Positions 25,003 to 34,346 of a stretch of 64,000 bases of DNA are shown one piece after another. Origin of the DNA: Polaribacter sp. SA4-10 (GTDB lineage: Bacteria; Bacteroidota; Bacteroidia; Flavobacteriales; Flavobacteriaceae); assembly GCF_002163835.1 (NCBI RefSeq), contig NZ_CP019331.1:372001-436000 (forward strand), written 5' to 3'. Both the position numbers and the translations under genes were made by a program. The notes beneath the pieces were generated by a model that was not told the origin of the DNA, ran no database searches, and worked only from the letters and a program-made list of their open reading frames with translations. Numbering within the stretch: the first letter of the stretch is position 1; every line of letters begins with the position of its first letter.

Positions 25003-25904
25003 TGTTGGCAATAGTAATACCATTTTATAAACTTACTTTTTTTGAAGAGACATTAAAGTCTTTAGTAGAACAAAGAAATCAACAATTTAATGTATACATA
25101 GGTAATGATGCTAGTCCAGAAAATCCAGAAACACTATTAAATAAATATTCATTAAAATTAAATATAATTTACAAGAAATTTGAGACAAATCTAGGAAGTA
25201 GCTCTCTTGTAAAACAGTGGGATAGATGTATTGATTTAATAGAAGATGAAGAATGGATAATGATTTTAGGAGATGATGATTATTTAGAAAAGACAGTAGT
25301 AGAGTCTTGGTATAAACATTTTAATTTATTTCAAAATAAATCTAACGTAATTCGTTTTTCGACTATATCAAAGAATGAAATGAAAAATACTTTCACAGAA
25401 CCATCAAAACATCCAACTTGGGAAAATGGGATTGATTCATATTATAGAAGATATAAAAAAGAAATTAGAAGTACTTTATCTGAATATATTTTTTCTTTTG
25501 AAGTTTATAATAAGTATGGAATTTATGATTATCCATTAGCATGGCATAGCGATGATAGAATGTGGATTGATTTCTCGAAGGATAAAAAAATTTTCTCAAT
25601 TAACGAATCAAAGGTGATCGTTCGTACTTCGCTTATAAATATTTCAGGTAAAACGGACAATATTACTTTAAAAAATAAAGCTTCAATTTTATTTTATTGC
25701 TACCTTATAAAAGAGAAAATAGTGTCATTAAAAAATAATCAAAAATTAGAATTATTGATGACCTATGAAACTTTAATAAAAAAAAACAGAAAGTTAACAT
25801 TTTCTGAATGGAAATTGTTATTTAATTTATATATTAATAATAAGAAATTGTTACCCATAATTAAATTTTTTAGAAGATTTTTAATAAGTTTTTATCGCCA
25901 ATGA
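25002..25904 (+). CDS. Family 2 glycosyltransferase
   Basis: The 300-residue protein has a GT-A fold of family 2: AIVIPFYKLTFFEETLKSL, an NDAS motif in place of the usual DDGS (IGNDASPENPETLL), and ILGDDDYLEKTV as the metal-binding DxD-like site. It shares a base with the methyltransferase before it and overlaps the next gene by 4 bases. The sugar is unknown. Confidence 0.8.
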   Translation: MLAIVIPFYKLTFFEETLKSLVEQRNQQFNVYIGNDASPENPETLLNKYSLKLNIIYKKFETNLGSSSLVKQWDRCIDLIEDEEWIMILGDDDYLEKTVVESWYKHFNLFQNKSNVIRFSTISKNEMKNTFTEPSKHPTWENGIDSYYRRYKKEIRSTLSEYIFSFEVYNKYGIYDYPLAWHSDDRMWIDFSKDKKIFSINESKVIVRTSLINISGKTDNITLKNKASILFYCYLIKEKIVSLKNNQKLELLMTYETLIKKNRKLTFSEWKLLFNLYINNKKLLPIIKFFRRFLISFYRQ

Positions 25905-26791
25905 ATAGCTTAGTTTCTATAATTATACCAACATACAATAGAGGTCATTTGATTAGTGAAACTCTAGATTGTGTATTAAAACAAACATATAAAAATTGGG
26001 AGTGTATAATTATTGATGATTTTTCAACAGATAATACTTCTAAAATAGTTTTAGAATATTGTAAAATAGACTCAAGATTTAAATTAATAAAAAAAAAAAA
26101 AGGTGATAAAAAAGGAGCTAGTTCAGCTAGAAATATAGGAATTTTAAAATCTAAAGGTAGCTTTATTAAGTTTTTAGATTCTGACGATATTATTGATAAA
26201 AATAATGTAAAAGCTCAATATGAAGATTTAAATAAAGAGTATTCCTACGCATGTAGTATTTGTAAATGGGCAGTATTCTCTGAATCTATACATAACTCCG
26301 ATATTAAAAAAAATATGACTTACTATAAAGACTTTACTTCTGGTTTGCGACTACTAGAAAATTTAGGTGAAAGTAATTCTTTTATACCGCTAATGTGTGT
26401 AATGATAAATAGAAATTTAATTGATATTGCAGGAATGTGGAATGAGTCATTAACGTTGAATGATGATGGCGAATTTTTTACCAGGATTTTTTTGAAATCT
26501 AATAAAATAAAATTTACTAGAAATACTTTAACTTATTATAGGAAAACTGGAAATAGTTTAAGTTCATATAATTATAATAAATTACCAAGCCTTTTATTAA
26601 GTTGGAAATTAATAGAAAATCATATGAATTATATGTATAAAGATCAATTTAATATTTATGTAAGAAATGCTAAAAGAAGGATTTTTTTACAAATTAAAAA
26701 AGAATATACTTGGTTTGTAGTAAAAAACTTTTCTTTTTTTAAAGAGGCTATTATTTACAGAATAGTGAGAAAGTTAAAAAGCAATAAATAA
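25901..26791 (+). CDS. Family 2 glycosyltransferase with a 13-A tract
   Basis: The 296-residue GT2 enzyme has VSIIIPTYNRGHLISETLDCV, IIDDFSTDNTS, the donor-side KFLDSDDII, and LTLNDDGEFFTRI (acceptor-side acid). The codons for KKKKGDKKGASSARN include a run of 13 adenines at 26089-26101. A one-base change would give a truncated protein of about 65-70 residues. It is closely similar to the gene at 27743 in layout (paralogues). Confidence 0.85.
   Translation: MNSLVSIIIPTYNRGHLISETLDCVLKQTYKNWECIIIDDFSTDNTSKIVLEYCKIDSRFKLIKKKKGDKKGASSARNIGILKSKGSFIKFLDSDDIIDKNNVKAQYEDLNKEYSYACSICKWAVFSESIHNSDIKKNMTYYKDFTSGLRLLENLGESNSFIPLMCVMINRNLIDIAGMWNESLTLNDDGEFFTRIFLKSNKIKFTRNTLTYYRKTGNSLSSYNYNKLPSLLLSWKLIENHMNYMYKDQFNIYVRNAKRRIFLQIKKEYTWFVVKNFSFFKEAIIYRIVRKLKSNK
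26089..26101 (+). repeat. Homopolymeric A13 tract in a glycosyltransferase gene
   Basis: Thirteen consecutive adenines encode the end of an Ile codon and four lysines. It is the longest mononucleotide run I found in the window. Such runs in surface-glycan genes can be prone to slippage of DNA polymerase or RNA polymerase. Confidence 0.9.
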
Positions 26792-26799
26792 TATAAATT

Positions 26800-27720
26800 A
26801 TGATTTCAGTTATTATACCTATATATAATGCAGAAAAACATCTTAAAAAAGCAATTAGTTCTGCATTAATTCAAAAAGAGGTAAGAGAAATTATTTTAAT
26901 TGATGACGGTTCTACTGATAATTCTAGGAATATTTGTTTAGAAAAAGAGAAATCTAATTCCCGTATAAAACTCTATTGTCATCAAAAAAACAAGAATCTT
27001 GGTAGATCTGCCAGCAGAAATCTTGGCATAAAAAAAACAACTTCTAAATATATTGCTTTTCTAGATGCAGATGACTTTTACCTTCCAAACAGATTTAAAA
27101 ATGATTTAAAATTATTTACAGCGGATGAAACAATTGATGGTGTTTACAATGCAATAGGAAGTCATTTTTACAGAGAATCAAGTGAAATTGATAAAAGGAA
27201 ATTAAGTATAACTACAATTTCTGAACGAATATCCCCAGAAGAATTATTTGAAAAAATGGGGCCAATGGGACACTTTGGCTATTTTTCTGGTATCGGCTTA
27301 ACCATTAAAAAAGATGCACTTTTAAAAACTAATTTATTTAATGAAAATTTAAAAGTAGCTGAAGATACAGAATTATGGTTAAAAATGTCTTTAGTTCTAA
27401 AATTATGTCCTGGCATAATTAATACACCAGTTTCGTTAAGAGGTGTGCATGAAAAAAATACTTCTTTTAATGATGAAGACCTTTACAAACAAAATAATTT
27501 AATTATGTACCAATCTTTATTAGATTGGATGTTTTATAAAAAAATACCTTTTAAAAGAATAATTTTAATTTGGAAAAAAATTTGGACTCAAAATATAATT
27601 AATAAAACAAGTTTTGCAAATAGAATGAAATATTGGATAAAAATAGTATCCAAACATCCAATCTTATTGAAAAGTGTATTTACTTATAAGTATTTTCCTA
27701 TCTTACGTTTATTAAAGTAA
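26800..27720 (+). CDS. Family 2 glycosyltransferase
   Basis: The 306-residue GT2 protein has ISVIIPIYNAEKHLKKAISS, LIDDGSTDNSR, KYIAFLDADDFYLPNRF (DxD site) and KVAEDTELWLKMSL (ED motif). It starts 8 bases after the preceding gene. A hydrophobic C-terminus with basic residues (YKYFPILRLLK) suggests membrane contact. The specific sugar is unknown. Confidence 0.85.
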   Translation: MISVIIPIYNAEKHLKKAISSALIQKEVREIILIDDGSTDNSRNICLEKEKSNSRIKLYCHQKNKNLGRSASRNLGIKKTTSKYIAFLDADDFYLPNRFKNDLKLFTADETIDGVYNAIGSHFYRESSEIDKRKLSITTISERISPEELFEKMGPMGHFGYFSGIGLTIKKDALLKTNLFNENLKVAEDTELWLKMSLVLKLCPGIINTPVSLRGVHEKNTSFNDEDLYKQNNLIMYQSLLDWMFYKKIPFKRIILIWKKIWTQNIINKTSFANRMKYWIKIVSKHPILLKSVFTYKYFPILRLLK

Positions 27721-27742
27721 ACGAAAAGCCAACCTGATTGAA

Positions 27743-28675
27743 ATGATAGAAAATTTAGTGTCAATTATTATGCCTTCGTTTAATAGATCTGCTATAATAG
27801 AGCAGACATTGGATTCAATTTTAGTTCAAAAATATAAAAATTGGGAATGTATTATTGTTGATGATGGTTCTACAGATAACACATTAGCTGTAGTAAAACA
27901 ATACCAGCTTACAGATAAAAGAATCCAAATAGTTTCTAGACCTGCTAATAAAAAGAAAGGCGCAAATTCTTGCAGAAATTATGGTTTTGAAATCTCTAAA
28001 GGTGAATTCATTCAATGGTTTGACAGTGATGACGTTATGCATCCTAACAAATTAGAGGAAAAAATAAATGTACTAACCAACAAAGATTTTGATTTTGTAG
28101 TTTGTGAAGGAATTGAATTTGAAAATAAACTTGAAAATACATTTACTATTTGGAATCAAATCGAATCTAAAACACCATTACTTGATCATATTACAGGTAA
28201 AGTTAATTTTCATACAAACGGTCCTTTATTTAGAAGAAGTTTTTTAATGAAGAAGAATCTTTTTGATGAAACTTTGCAAAGAAAGCAAGAATGGGAGTTT
28301 TATTCTAGACTTTTGATGTTTTCAACAAATTATTATCCTTTAAAAAAAATATTGTATTATTTTCGAATTCACAGTAATAGTATTAATGGAGAGAATTCAA
28401 ACAAGACTTTAAACTCTAGAATTAGAGCAAATAATTTAGTTTTTATAAATTTAAAAAATAAAAAGGATTTTTTAAAAAACAATGAGTTCTTGAGAAAACA
28501 TTTTTTTAATAAGTATGTTTATAATTTTAAATTAATGATTTCTAATAAAAATTATGCCTCCTTTTTTTATATTATTAATGGTTTTTTAATAGTAGTAAAC
28601 ACTAAATTATTTGTTGAGATTTTTAAAAACTTTTTTAAGAATCCATTAGTTATAATTAATATTTTTAAAAAATGA
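27743..28675 (+). CDS. Family 2 glycosyltransferase
   Basis: This 310-residue GT2 protein shows VSIIMPSFNRSAIIEQTLDSI, VDDGSTDNT, FIQWFDSDDVMHPNKLEEK and QRKQEWEFYSRLL. It is a tandem paralogue of the gene at 25901: both share YKNWECII and a KKxGA..S.RN block. The long basic-hydrophobic tail (residues 255-310) probably binds the membrane. The stop overlaps the next start (ATGA). Confidence 0.85.
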   Translation: MIENLVSIIMPSFNRSAIIEQTLDSILVQKYKNWECIIVDDGSTDNTLAVVKQYQLTDKRIQIVSRPANKKKGANSCRNYGFEISKGEFIQWFDSDDVMHPNKLEEKINVLTNKDFDFVVCEGIEFENKLENTFTIWNQIESKTPLLDHITGKVNFHTNGPLFRRSFLMKKNLFDETLQRKQEWEFYSRLLMFSTNYYPLKKILYYFRIHSNSINGENSNKTLNSRIRANNLVFINLKNKKDFLKNNEFLRKHFFNKYVYNFKLMISNKNYASFFYIINGFLIVVNTKLFVEIFKNFFKNPLVIINIFKK

Positions 28676-29691
28676 GAATTGGAAAAAATCCAACCTTACA
28701 TCAAACGTTAGATTTAGATAAATACAATCATCAGGTTGTAATTCCAGTCTATATTCCTAATTTTGACGGATATTTTAAAGATGTATTTTCTATTTTAAAA
28801 ATTTGTTTGAATTCTTTAGAAAAAACCACTTCAAAAAACACATTTATTACCATTGTAAATAATGGAAGTTGCTCAGAAGTTTCATCGTATTTAAACGACA
28901 TGTTAAGTAAGCATATAATACAAGAGTTAATTCACACAAGCAATATTGGTAAGAATAAAGCTATTATAAAAGGAGTTTCTGGACATAATTTCAAATTAAT
29001 AACAATTGCAGATAGCGATGTCCTTTTCTTGTCAAATTGGCAAAAAGAAACCCTAAAAATTTTTAATGAGTTTCCTAAAGCCTCGGTTGTTGGTTTAGTG
29101 CCTCAGTTTAATATTTTTAAAGGTTTAAGCTTCAATTTAATTTATGATAATTTTTTCTCTAAAAAACTAAAATTCACAAAAGTTAAAAATCCTAAATCTT
29201 TAGCGCTTTTTTATAAAAGCATTGGTTGGGAAAATGATTATAATAAAAATTATTTAAAATATATTTTAACATTAACTTCTAAGAACGGATTAAGAGCTGT
29301 CGTTGGCTCAGGGCATTTTGTTGCCACTTATAAAAAGCAAGCAATTGATATTGGTTTTAATGGAATTATAGAAAATGGATTAAGTCCTAAATACGACAGA
29401 GAATTATTAGACAAACCAAGTCTTAAACTAGATTTGTGGCGTTTAACTACTAATGAAAATTTAGCATTTCATATGGGGAATATTAAAGAGCATTGGATGC
29501 ATAATCAATTAGATAAAATACAAAGTGAAAGCGGAAACTTAGAATATAATTTTAATAATTCAAAAAAAAATAAAATACTAAGTCACTATTTAAAAAATCA
29601 TATATTTAGAAATATTTTTCAAAACACCTATTTTTTTAGAATTTTTTTAAGATTTAAAGGGTTACCTAAAGATATAACAAAGAATTATTAA
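28672..29691 (+). CDS. GT2-like glycosyltransferase, divergent
   Basis: The 339-residue protein differs from its GT2 neighbours: it has a 20-residue N-terminal extension before VVIPVYIPNFDG, an INTFITIVNNGS-type motif instead of DDGS, and ITIADSDVLFLSNWQ as a plausible DxD. It fits a GT-A fold and I suspect family 2 or a relative. A basic tail is at the C-terminus. Its 1-base gap to the next gene argues for co-transcription. Donor and acceptor are not predictable. Confidence 0.65.
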   Translation: MRIGKNPTLHQTLDLDKYNHQVVIPVYIPNFDGYFKDVFSILKICLNSLEKTTSKNTFITIVNNGSCSEVSSYLNDMLSKHIIQELIHTSNIGKNKAIIKGVSGHNFKLITIADSDVLFLSNWQKETLKIFNEFPKASVVGLVPQFNIFKGLSFNLIYDNFFSKKLKFTKVKNPKSLALFYKSIGWENDYNKNYLKYILTLTSKNGLRAVVGSGHFVATYKKQAIDIGFNGIIENGLSPKYDRELLDKPSLKLDLWRLTTNENLAFHMGNIKEHWMHNQLDKIQSESGNLEYNFNNSKKNKILSHYLKNHIFRNIFQNTYFFRIFLRFKGLPKDITKNY

Positions 29692-29692
29692 T

Positions 29693-30595
29693 ATGATTAA
29701 GTTTTCAATTGTAATTACAACAAAAAATAGACTAAACGATTTAATAATAAATTTAAATTCTTTAGATATTTTAATTAAAAGAGATGATGTTGAGCTAATT
29801 ATTTGTGATGATGGTTCGATTGATGGAACTACAGATTATTTAAGGAAAAATTACAGCAATTATATTTTATTTTTTAATAAGTCCAGTAAAGGATATTTAT
29901 ATAATAGAAATTTACTTAATAATACAGCCCAAGGAAATTTTATTATTTCTCTAGATGATGATGCAAGTTTTATAAGTCAAAACCCATTAGAACAAATAGA
30001 AGATTATTTTAATAAAAATGCTAAATGTGCAATAATTGCCTTTAGAATTTTTTGGGGAAAACAATTACCCGTCAAGACTTTAACTTCAGAAAAAAATAAA
30101 ATCGTAAATTCTTTTGTGGGTTGCGGTCATGCTTGGAGAAGAAAAAATTGGAATAGTATTCCTAATTATCCAATTTTTTTTGATTTTTACGGAGAAGAAA
30201 ACTTTGCATCTTTACAAGTATTTAAAAACCAGTTAGAAGTTCATTATCTGCCAACTATTTTAATACATCATAGAGTAGATTTAATTGAAAGAAAGAAAAA
30301 TAATGATTACTATTTTAGATATAGAAAATCATTAAGAAATGGTTGGTATCTTTATTTTTTGTTTTATCCAATAATAAGAATACCGAAATTATTTTTTTAT
30401 ACATTATGGATTCAACTTAAAACCAAGGTTTTTAAAGGTGATTTTAAAGCTTTATTTTCAATTTTTAAAGCTATATTAGATGTTATAATTCATATGCCAA
30501 AAATTTTAAGAAATTCGTCAAGATTAACAGATAGTCAATATAAAAAATTTAGACGTTTACCAGAGGTGAATATTTATTGGAAACCAGAAGAATAA
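29693..30595 (+). CDS. Family 2 glycosyltransferase
   Basis: The 300-residue protein has FSIVITTKNRLNDL, LIICDDGSIDGTTDY, and FIISLDDDASFIS for nucleotide and metal binding. A later segment HAWRRKNWNSIP and YGEENFASLQ gives the acceptor-side ED/EE motif. A C-terminal amphipathic or membrane helix (GWYLYFLFYPIIRIPKLFFYT) is present. It lies just before neuB. Confidence 0.82.
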   Translation: MIKFSIVITTKNRLNDLIINLNSLDILIKRDDVELIICDDGSIDGTTDYLRKNYSNYILFFNKSSKGYLYNRNLLNNTAQGNFIISLDDDASFISQNPLEQIEDYFNKNAKCAIIAFRIFWGKQLPVKTLTSEKNKIVNSFVGCGHAWRRKNWNSIPNYPIFFDFYGEENFASLQVFKNQLEVHYLPTILIHHRVDLIERKKNNDYYFRYRKSLRNGWYLYFLFYPIIRIPKLFFYTLWIQLKTKVFKGDFKALFSIFKAILDVIIHMPKILRNSSRLTDSQYKKFRRLPEVNIYWKPEE

Positions 30596-30604
30596 ACACA
30601 AAAA

Positions 30605-31645
30605 TTGAATAAATATATAGAAATACAAGGAAGAAAAATAGGAATTGATTATCCTCCATTTGTAATTGCAGAGATTGGTATTAACCATGAAGGTTCTTTA
30701 AAAGTTGCAAAAGAAATGGTTGATGCAGCTTATAGAGCAGGAGCAGAATGTGTAAAGCATCAAACTCATATTGTAGATGATGAGATGAGTGGAGCTGCAA
30801 AAAAAGTAATTCCTGGTAATGCAGATGTTTCAATTTATGAAATTATGAAACGTTGTGCTTTAAATAAAGAAGACGAAATTGAATTAAAAGAATATGTAGA
30901 GAGTAAAGGAATGATTTTTATATCTACGCCATTCTCACGAGCAGCATCAGAAAGATTAGAAAAAATGAATGTTGCAGCCTATAAAATTGGTTCGGGAGAA
31001 TGTAATAATTATCCATTGTTAGAACACATTGCAACTTTTGGAAAACCTGTAATTTTAAGTACAGGTATGAATACGATTGAAAGTGTTGCCGTAGCCGTAA
31101 AAATATTTGAAAAAGCAAATGTTCCTTTAGCATTATTACATACAACCAACTTATACCCAACACCTGTTCATTTGGTTCGTTTTGGAGCAATGAAAGAATT
31201 GTCAGAAGCATTTCCAACTCATGTTTTTGGTTTATCAGATCACACACTAACTAATCATGCTTGCTTAGGTGCTGTTGCTTTAGGAGCATCAATTTTAGAA
31301 CGTCACTTTACGGATCATAAACAAAGAACAGGACCAGATATTGTTTGTTCCATGGATGAAAATGATTGTAAGGAATTAATTACTGGAAGTGATTTAATTT
31401 GGCAAATGAGAGGAGGAACTAAAGAACCTGCAAAAGAAGAACAAGTTACTATTGATTTTGCATTTGCAACTGTTGTAACTATAAATCCAATTAAAAAAGG
31501 TGAAATATTTACCAAAGAAAATTTATGGGTAAAAAGACCCGGGACAGGTAATATTTTAGCTGAAAGTTATAATGAAATTTTAGGAAAAAAAGCAGTAAAT
31601 AACATTGAAACAGACACTCATTTAAATTGGTCGGATATTGAGTAA
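30605..31645 (+). CDS. neuB: N-acetylneuraminate (sialic acid) synthase NeuB
   Basis: NeuB condenses N-acetylmannosamine (or a related hexosamine) with phosphoenolpyruvate to give a nine-carbon sialic acid. The start is TTG 30605, 9 bases after the preceding stop. The 346-residue protein has the TIM-barrel part [60 protein letters not shown] and GLSDHT, then the C-terminal SAF/antifreeze-like domain (about 285-346, [18 protein letters not shown]). The adjacent neuC and neuA fit Neu5Ac; no LegB/LegC/PseB/PseC genes are in the cluster, so legionaminic or pseudaminic acid is less likely. Confidence 0.92.
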   Translation: MNKYIEIQGRKIGIDYPPFVIAEIGINHEGSLKVAKEMVDAAYRAGAECVKHQTHIVDDEMSGAAKKVIPGNADVSIYEIMKRCALNKEDEIELKEYVESKGMIFISTPFSRAASERLEKMNVAAYKIGSGECNNYPLLEHIATFGKPVILSTGMNTIESVAVAVKIFEKANVPLALLHTTNLYPTPVHLVRFGAMKELSEAFPTHVFGLSDHTLTNHACLGAVALGASILERHFTDHKQRTGPDIVCSMDENDCKELITGSDLIWQMRGGTKEPAKEEQVTIDFAFATVVTINPIKKGEIFTKENLWVKRPGTGNILAESYNEILGKKAVNNIETDTHLNWSDIE

Positions 31646-32768
31646 TCAAAAAAAAATAGTATTTCTTACAGGAACTCGTGCAGATTTTGGGAAATTTAAA
31701 TCCTTAATAAAAATTACACAAGAGAACTCTCATTTTAATGTTCAAATATTTGCAACAGGAATGCATTTGGATGAAAAATATGGTTCTACTGTAAATGAAA
31801 TTTACAAAAGTGGATTCAAAAATATTCATACTTTTAAAAACCATGCTGGTGCTGAATTTATGGACAGGACTTTAGCAAAAACTATACAAGGTTTTTCTGA
31901 ATATATTGCAGAGCAAAAACCAGATTTAATTTTAGTTCATGGAGATAGAGTAGAGGCTCTTGCAGGTGCAATTGTTGGTAGTTTGAATAACATTTTAGTT
32001 GCACATATTGAAGGAGGTGAAATTTCTGGAACAATTGATGAATTAATAAGACATTCAGTAAGTAAATTATCTCATTTACATTTGGTTTCTAATTATGAAG
32101 CTAAAAAAAGACTAATTCAAATGGGAGAGTTAGAAAGCTCTATTTATGTAATTGGATCACCAGATTTAGATTTAATGAACCCTAATTCATTACCAAAACT
32201 AGATATAGTAAAAAAATACTACGAAATTCCGTTTGATAACTTCGCAATAGTTATGTTTCACCCTGTAACAACTGATTATAAAAATATAAGGAAAAGTGCT
32301 AAGATATTTGTAGATTCTTTATTAAAATCTGAAGAAAATTATGTGGTTATTTATCCAAATAACGATTTAGGAACAGAAGAAATTCTTGAAGAATATAAAA
32401 GGTTAAAAAATAATTCTAAATTTAAAATATACCCATCTTTAAGATTTGAATATTTTTTAAGACTTTTAAAAGAAACCAAGTTTATAATTGGTAATTCTAG
32501 CGCAGGTGTTAGAGAAGCACCTTATTATAAAGTACCAACAATAGATATTGGTACAAGACAAAACAATAGAGGACGAGCAAATTCTATTATTAATGTAGAC
32601 TATAATTTAGATAAAATTTTGTTAACTATCAATAACCTTAAAAGAACAGAACATGATCTCGATATAACAGAGTTTGGAGAAGGAAATAGTAATGAACTTT
32701 TCTTAGATTTATTAGAATCAGATGTAATTTGGCAAGTGAACTGTCAAAAACAATTTCAAGATTTATAA
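31638..32768 (+). CDS. neuC: UDP-N-acetylglucosamine 2-epimerase (hydrolysing) NeuC
   Basis: NeuC turns UDP-GlcNAc into ManNAc and UDP, feeding NeuB. The 376-residue GT-B-fold protein has [42 protein letters not shown], a second domain with [10 protein letters not shown], and the UDP site [27 protein letters not shown] block. The TTG start at 31638 overlaps the last codons of neuB by 8 bases. The order neuB-neuC-neuA with 0-8 base junctions marks a functional unit. Confidence 0.93.
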   Translation: MSNQKKIVFLTGTRADFGKFKSLIKITQENSHFNVQIFATGMHLDEKYGSTVNEIYKSGFKNIHTFKNHAGAEFMDRTLAKTIQGFSEYIAEQKPDLILVHGDRVEALAGAIVGSLNNILVAHIEGGEISGTIDELIRHSVSKLSHLHLVSNYEAKKRLIQMGELESSIYVIGSPDLDLMNPNSLPKLDIVKKYYEIPFDNFAIVMFHPVTTDYKNIRKSAKIFVDSLLKSEENYVVIYPNNDLGTEEILEEYKRLKNNSKFKIYPSLRFEYFLRLLKETKFIIGNSSAGVREAPYYKVPTIDIGTRQNNRGRANSIINVDYNLDKILLTINNLKRTEHDLDITEFGEGNSNELFLDLLESDVIWQVNCQKQFQDL

Positions 32769-33425
32769 ATGAAGGTAATAGCAATTATACCAGCAAGAGG
32801 TGGATCTAAAGGGATTCCAAGAAAAAATATAATTAATTTTTTAGGAAAACCATTAATTCAATGGACTATTGAAGCGGCTTTAAAATCAAAATATATTACA
32901 GATGTTGTTGTTTCTTCAGATGACGATGAGATTTTAAAAGAAGCTAAAAAAAACAAAGAAGTTTTAGTTATAAAAAGACCATTTGAATTAGCGCAAGACA
33001 ACTCTAAAACAGTACCTGTTTTAACACATGTCTTAGAAAGTTTAAAAGAAATAAAATTTGATTATTTAATTCTTTTACAACCAACATCTCCTTTAAGAAC
33101 ATCTAAAGATATCGATTTAGCTTTTAAAAAATTACTAAGCTCTGAAGCTACATCATTAATAAGTGTTTGTGAATTAGAACATCATCCTTATAAATCATTT
33201 AAAGTAGATGAGAAAGGTTATTTACAAGGAATCATAAACAATAACTACCCATTTTATCCAAGACAAGAGTTGCCTAAAACGTATAAAGCAAATGGTGCAA
33301 TCTATATAATTGAAGAGGAGGAGTTTATAAAGAAAAAAACTCTTTTAACAAATAAAACAACACATTTTGAAATGTCTACTGAAAGTAGTTTAGATATAGA
33401 TACTCTTGATGATATTAAACAATAG
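32769..33425 (+). CDS. neuA: CMP-N-acylneuraminate cytidylyltransferase NeuA
   Basis: NeuA activates the sialic acid with CTP to CMP-sialic acid, the donor for sialyltransferases. The 218-residue protein is the short single-domain form. IIPARGGSKGIPRKNI at residues 5-20 is the nucleotide-binding motif, followed by VVSSDDDEILKEA, LLQPTSPLRTSKDID and YKANGAIYII. It follows neuC directly. Which glycosyltransferase of the locus uses the CMP sugar is not evident, as no GT29/GT38/GT42/GT52/GT80 member was recognised. Confidence 0.93.
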   Translation: MKVIAIIPARGGSKGIPRKNIINFLGKPLIQWTIEAALKSKYITDVVVSSDDDEILKEAKKNKEVLVIKRPFELAQDNSKTVPVLTHVLESLKEIKFDYLILLQPTSPLRTSKDIDLAFKKLLSSEATSLISVCELEHHPYKSFKVDEKGYLQGIINNNYPFYPRQELPKTYKANGAIYIIEEEEFIKKKTLLTNKTTHFEMSTESSLDIDTLDDIKQ

Positions 33426-33431
33426 AAATAA

Positions 33432-34346
33432 ATGTTAAGTGTAGTTAATTATCATTATATAAGAGAATCATTTGATACTAAATATCCTAGTATTTTTGGT
33501 ATGACAAATAGTCAATTTAAAAAACAATTAGTTTTACTTAAAGGTCAAGGTGATTTTTTAAATATTTCTGATTTTAATAACAATTATGAATCAATTTTAG
33601 TATCAAAAGATAATTTCTATCTTATTACTTTCGATGATGGTTTAAAAGAACAATTTACAAATGGATATTCAATTTTAAATGAATTAGATTTAGAAGGATA
33701 TTTTTTTTTAAATGCTGTTAATTTTAAAAATAAAAAAGTAACTTTAATTCATGAAATTCATTTATTAAGGTCTGAAATAGATCCAAAAAAACTATTAAAA
33801 ATTATTTATAATAAGTTAGAATTTATTTTTTCTAACGAAGAAAAAAAAAGGAGTCATAAGATATATAGGTTTGATGATAAAGCTTCGGCAGAAGTAAAAT
33901 ATATTTTAAATTTCCTGATTTCAGAAGCAAAAAAAGAGTTTCTAATTAATGAGTTATTTAACACCTATTTTAATGAAAAAGAAGTTGTAGAAAATTTATA
34001 TATGAATGTTAATCAAATCATTGAATTGTCTAAAAAAGGAATGATTGGAAATCATACATTTAATCATAAACATTTAGGGAAACTTAATGAAGATGAATTG
34101 TTTTATGAAATTAATGAATCAAAAAATTATTTAGAAAGTATAATAAATAGAAATATAAACACCATTTCATATCCTTATGGTTCAGAAGAAGTATTTACTA
34201 AAAAAGTTATAAATTGTTCAAAAGAAACCGATCATAAATTTGGTTTTACAACTGTAAAAGGAAAAAATTTAAAAGATGATAATCTATTGAAATTAAAGAG
34301 GTTTGATTGTAATGACTTACAAGGTGGGAAAAATTATGAAAATTAG
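33432..34346 (+). CDS. Polysaccharide deacetylase-like (NodB homology) protein
   Basis: The 304-residue protein has the two metal-site motifs of carbohydrate esterase family 4: LITFDDGLKEQ (TFDDG) near residue 66, and GNHTFNHKHLG (H-x3-H) near residue 205, then the FGFTT/SYPYG type block ISYPYGSEE. No signal peptide is present, so it acts in the cytoplasm. A family 4 enzyme would remove an N- or O-acetyl group from a sugar of the glycan or its precursor. Position after neuA suggests it processes an amino sugar. It overlaps the next gene by 11 bases. Confidence 0.78.
   Translation: MLSVVNYHYIRESFDTKYPSIFGMTNSQFKKQLVLLKGQGDFLNISDFNNNYESILVSKDNFYLITFDDGLKEQFTNGYSILNELDLEGYFFLNAVNFKNKKVTLIHEIHLLRSEIDPKKLLKIIYNKLEFIFSNEEKKRSHKIYRFDDKASAEVKYILNFLISEAKKEFLINELFNTYFNEKEVVENLYMNVNQIIELSKKGMIGNHTFNHKHLGKLNEDELFYEINESKNYLESIINRNINTISYPYGSEEVFTKKVINCSKETDHKFGFTTVKGKNLKDDNLLKLKRFDCNDLQGGKNYEN

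Noticed and set aside
30924..31247. 107-codon open frame on the minus strand inside neuB
   Set aside because: It is wholly opposite the well-supported neuB gene and has no recognisable features.
30605..33425. Legionaminic or pseudaminic acid pathway
   Set aside because: There are no dehydratase, aminotransferase or N-acetyltransferase genes of the PseB/PseC/LegB/LegC type in the cluster; only the three sialic acid genes are present.
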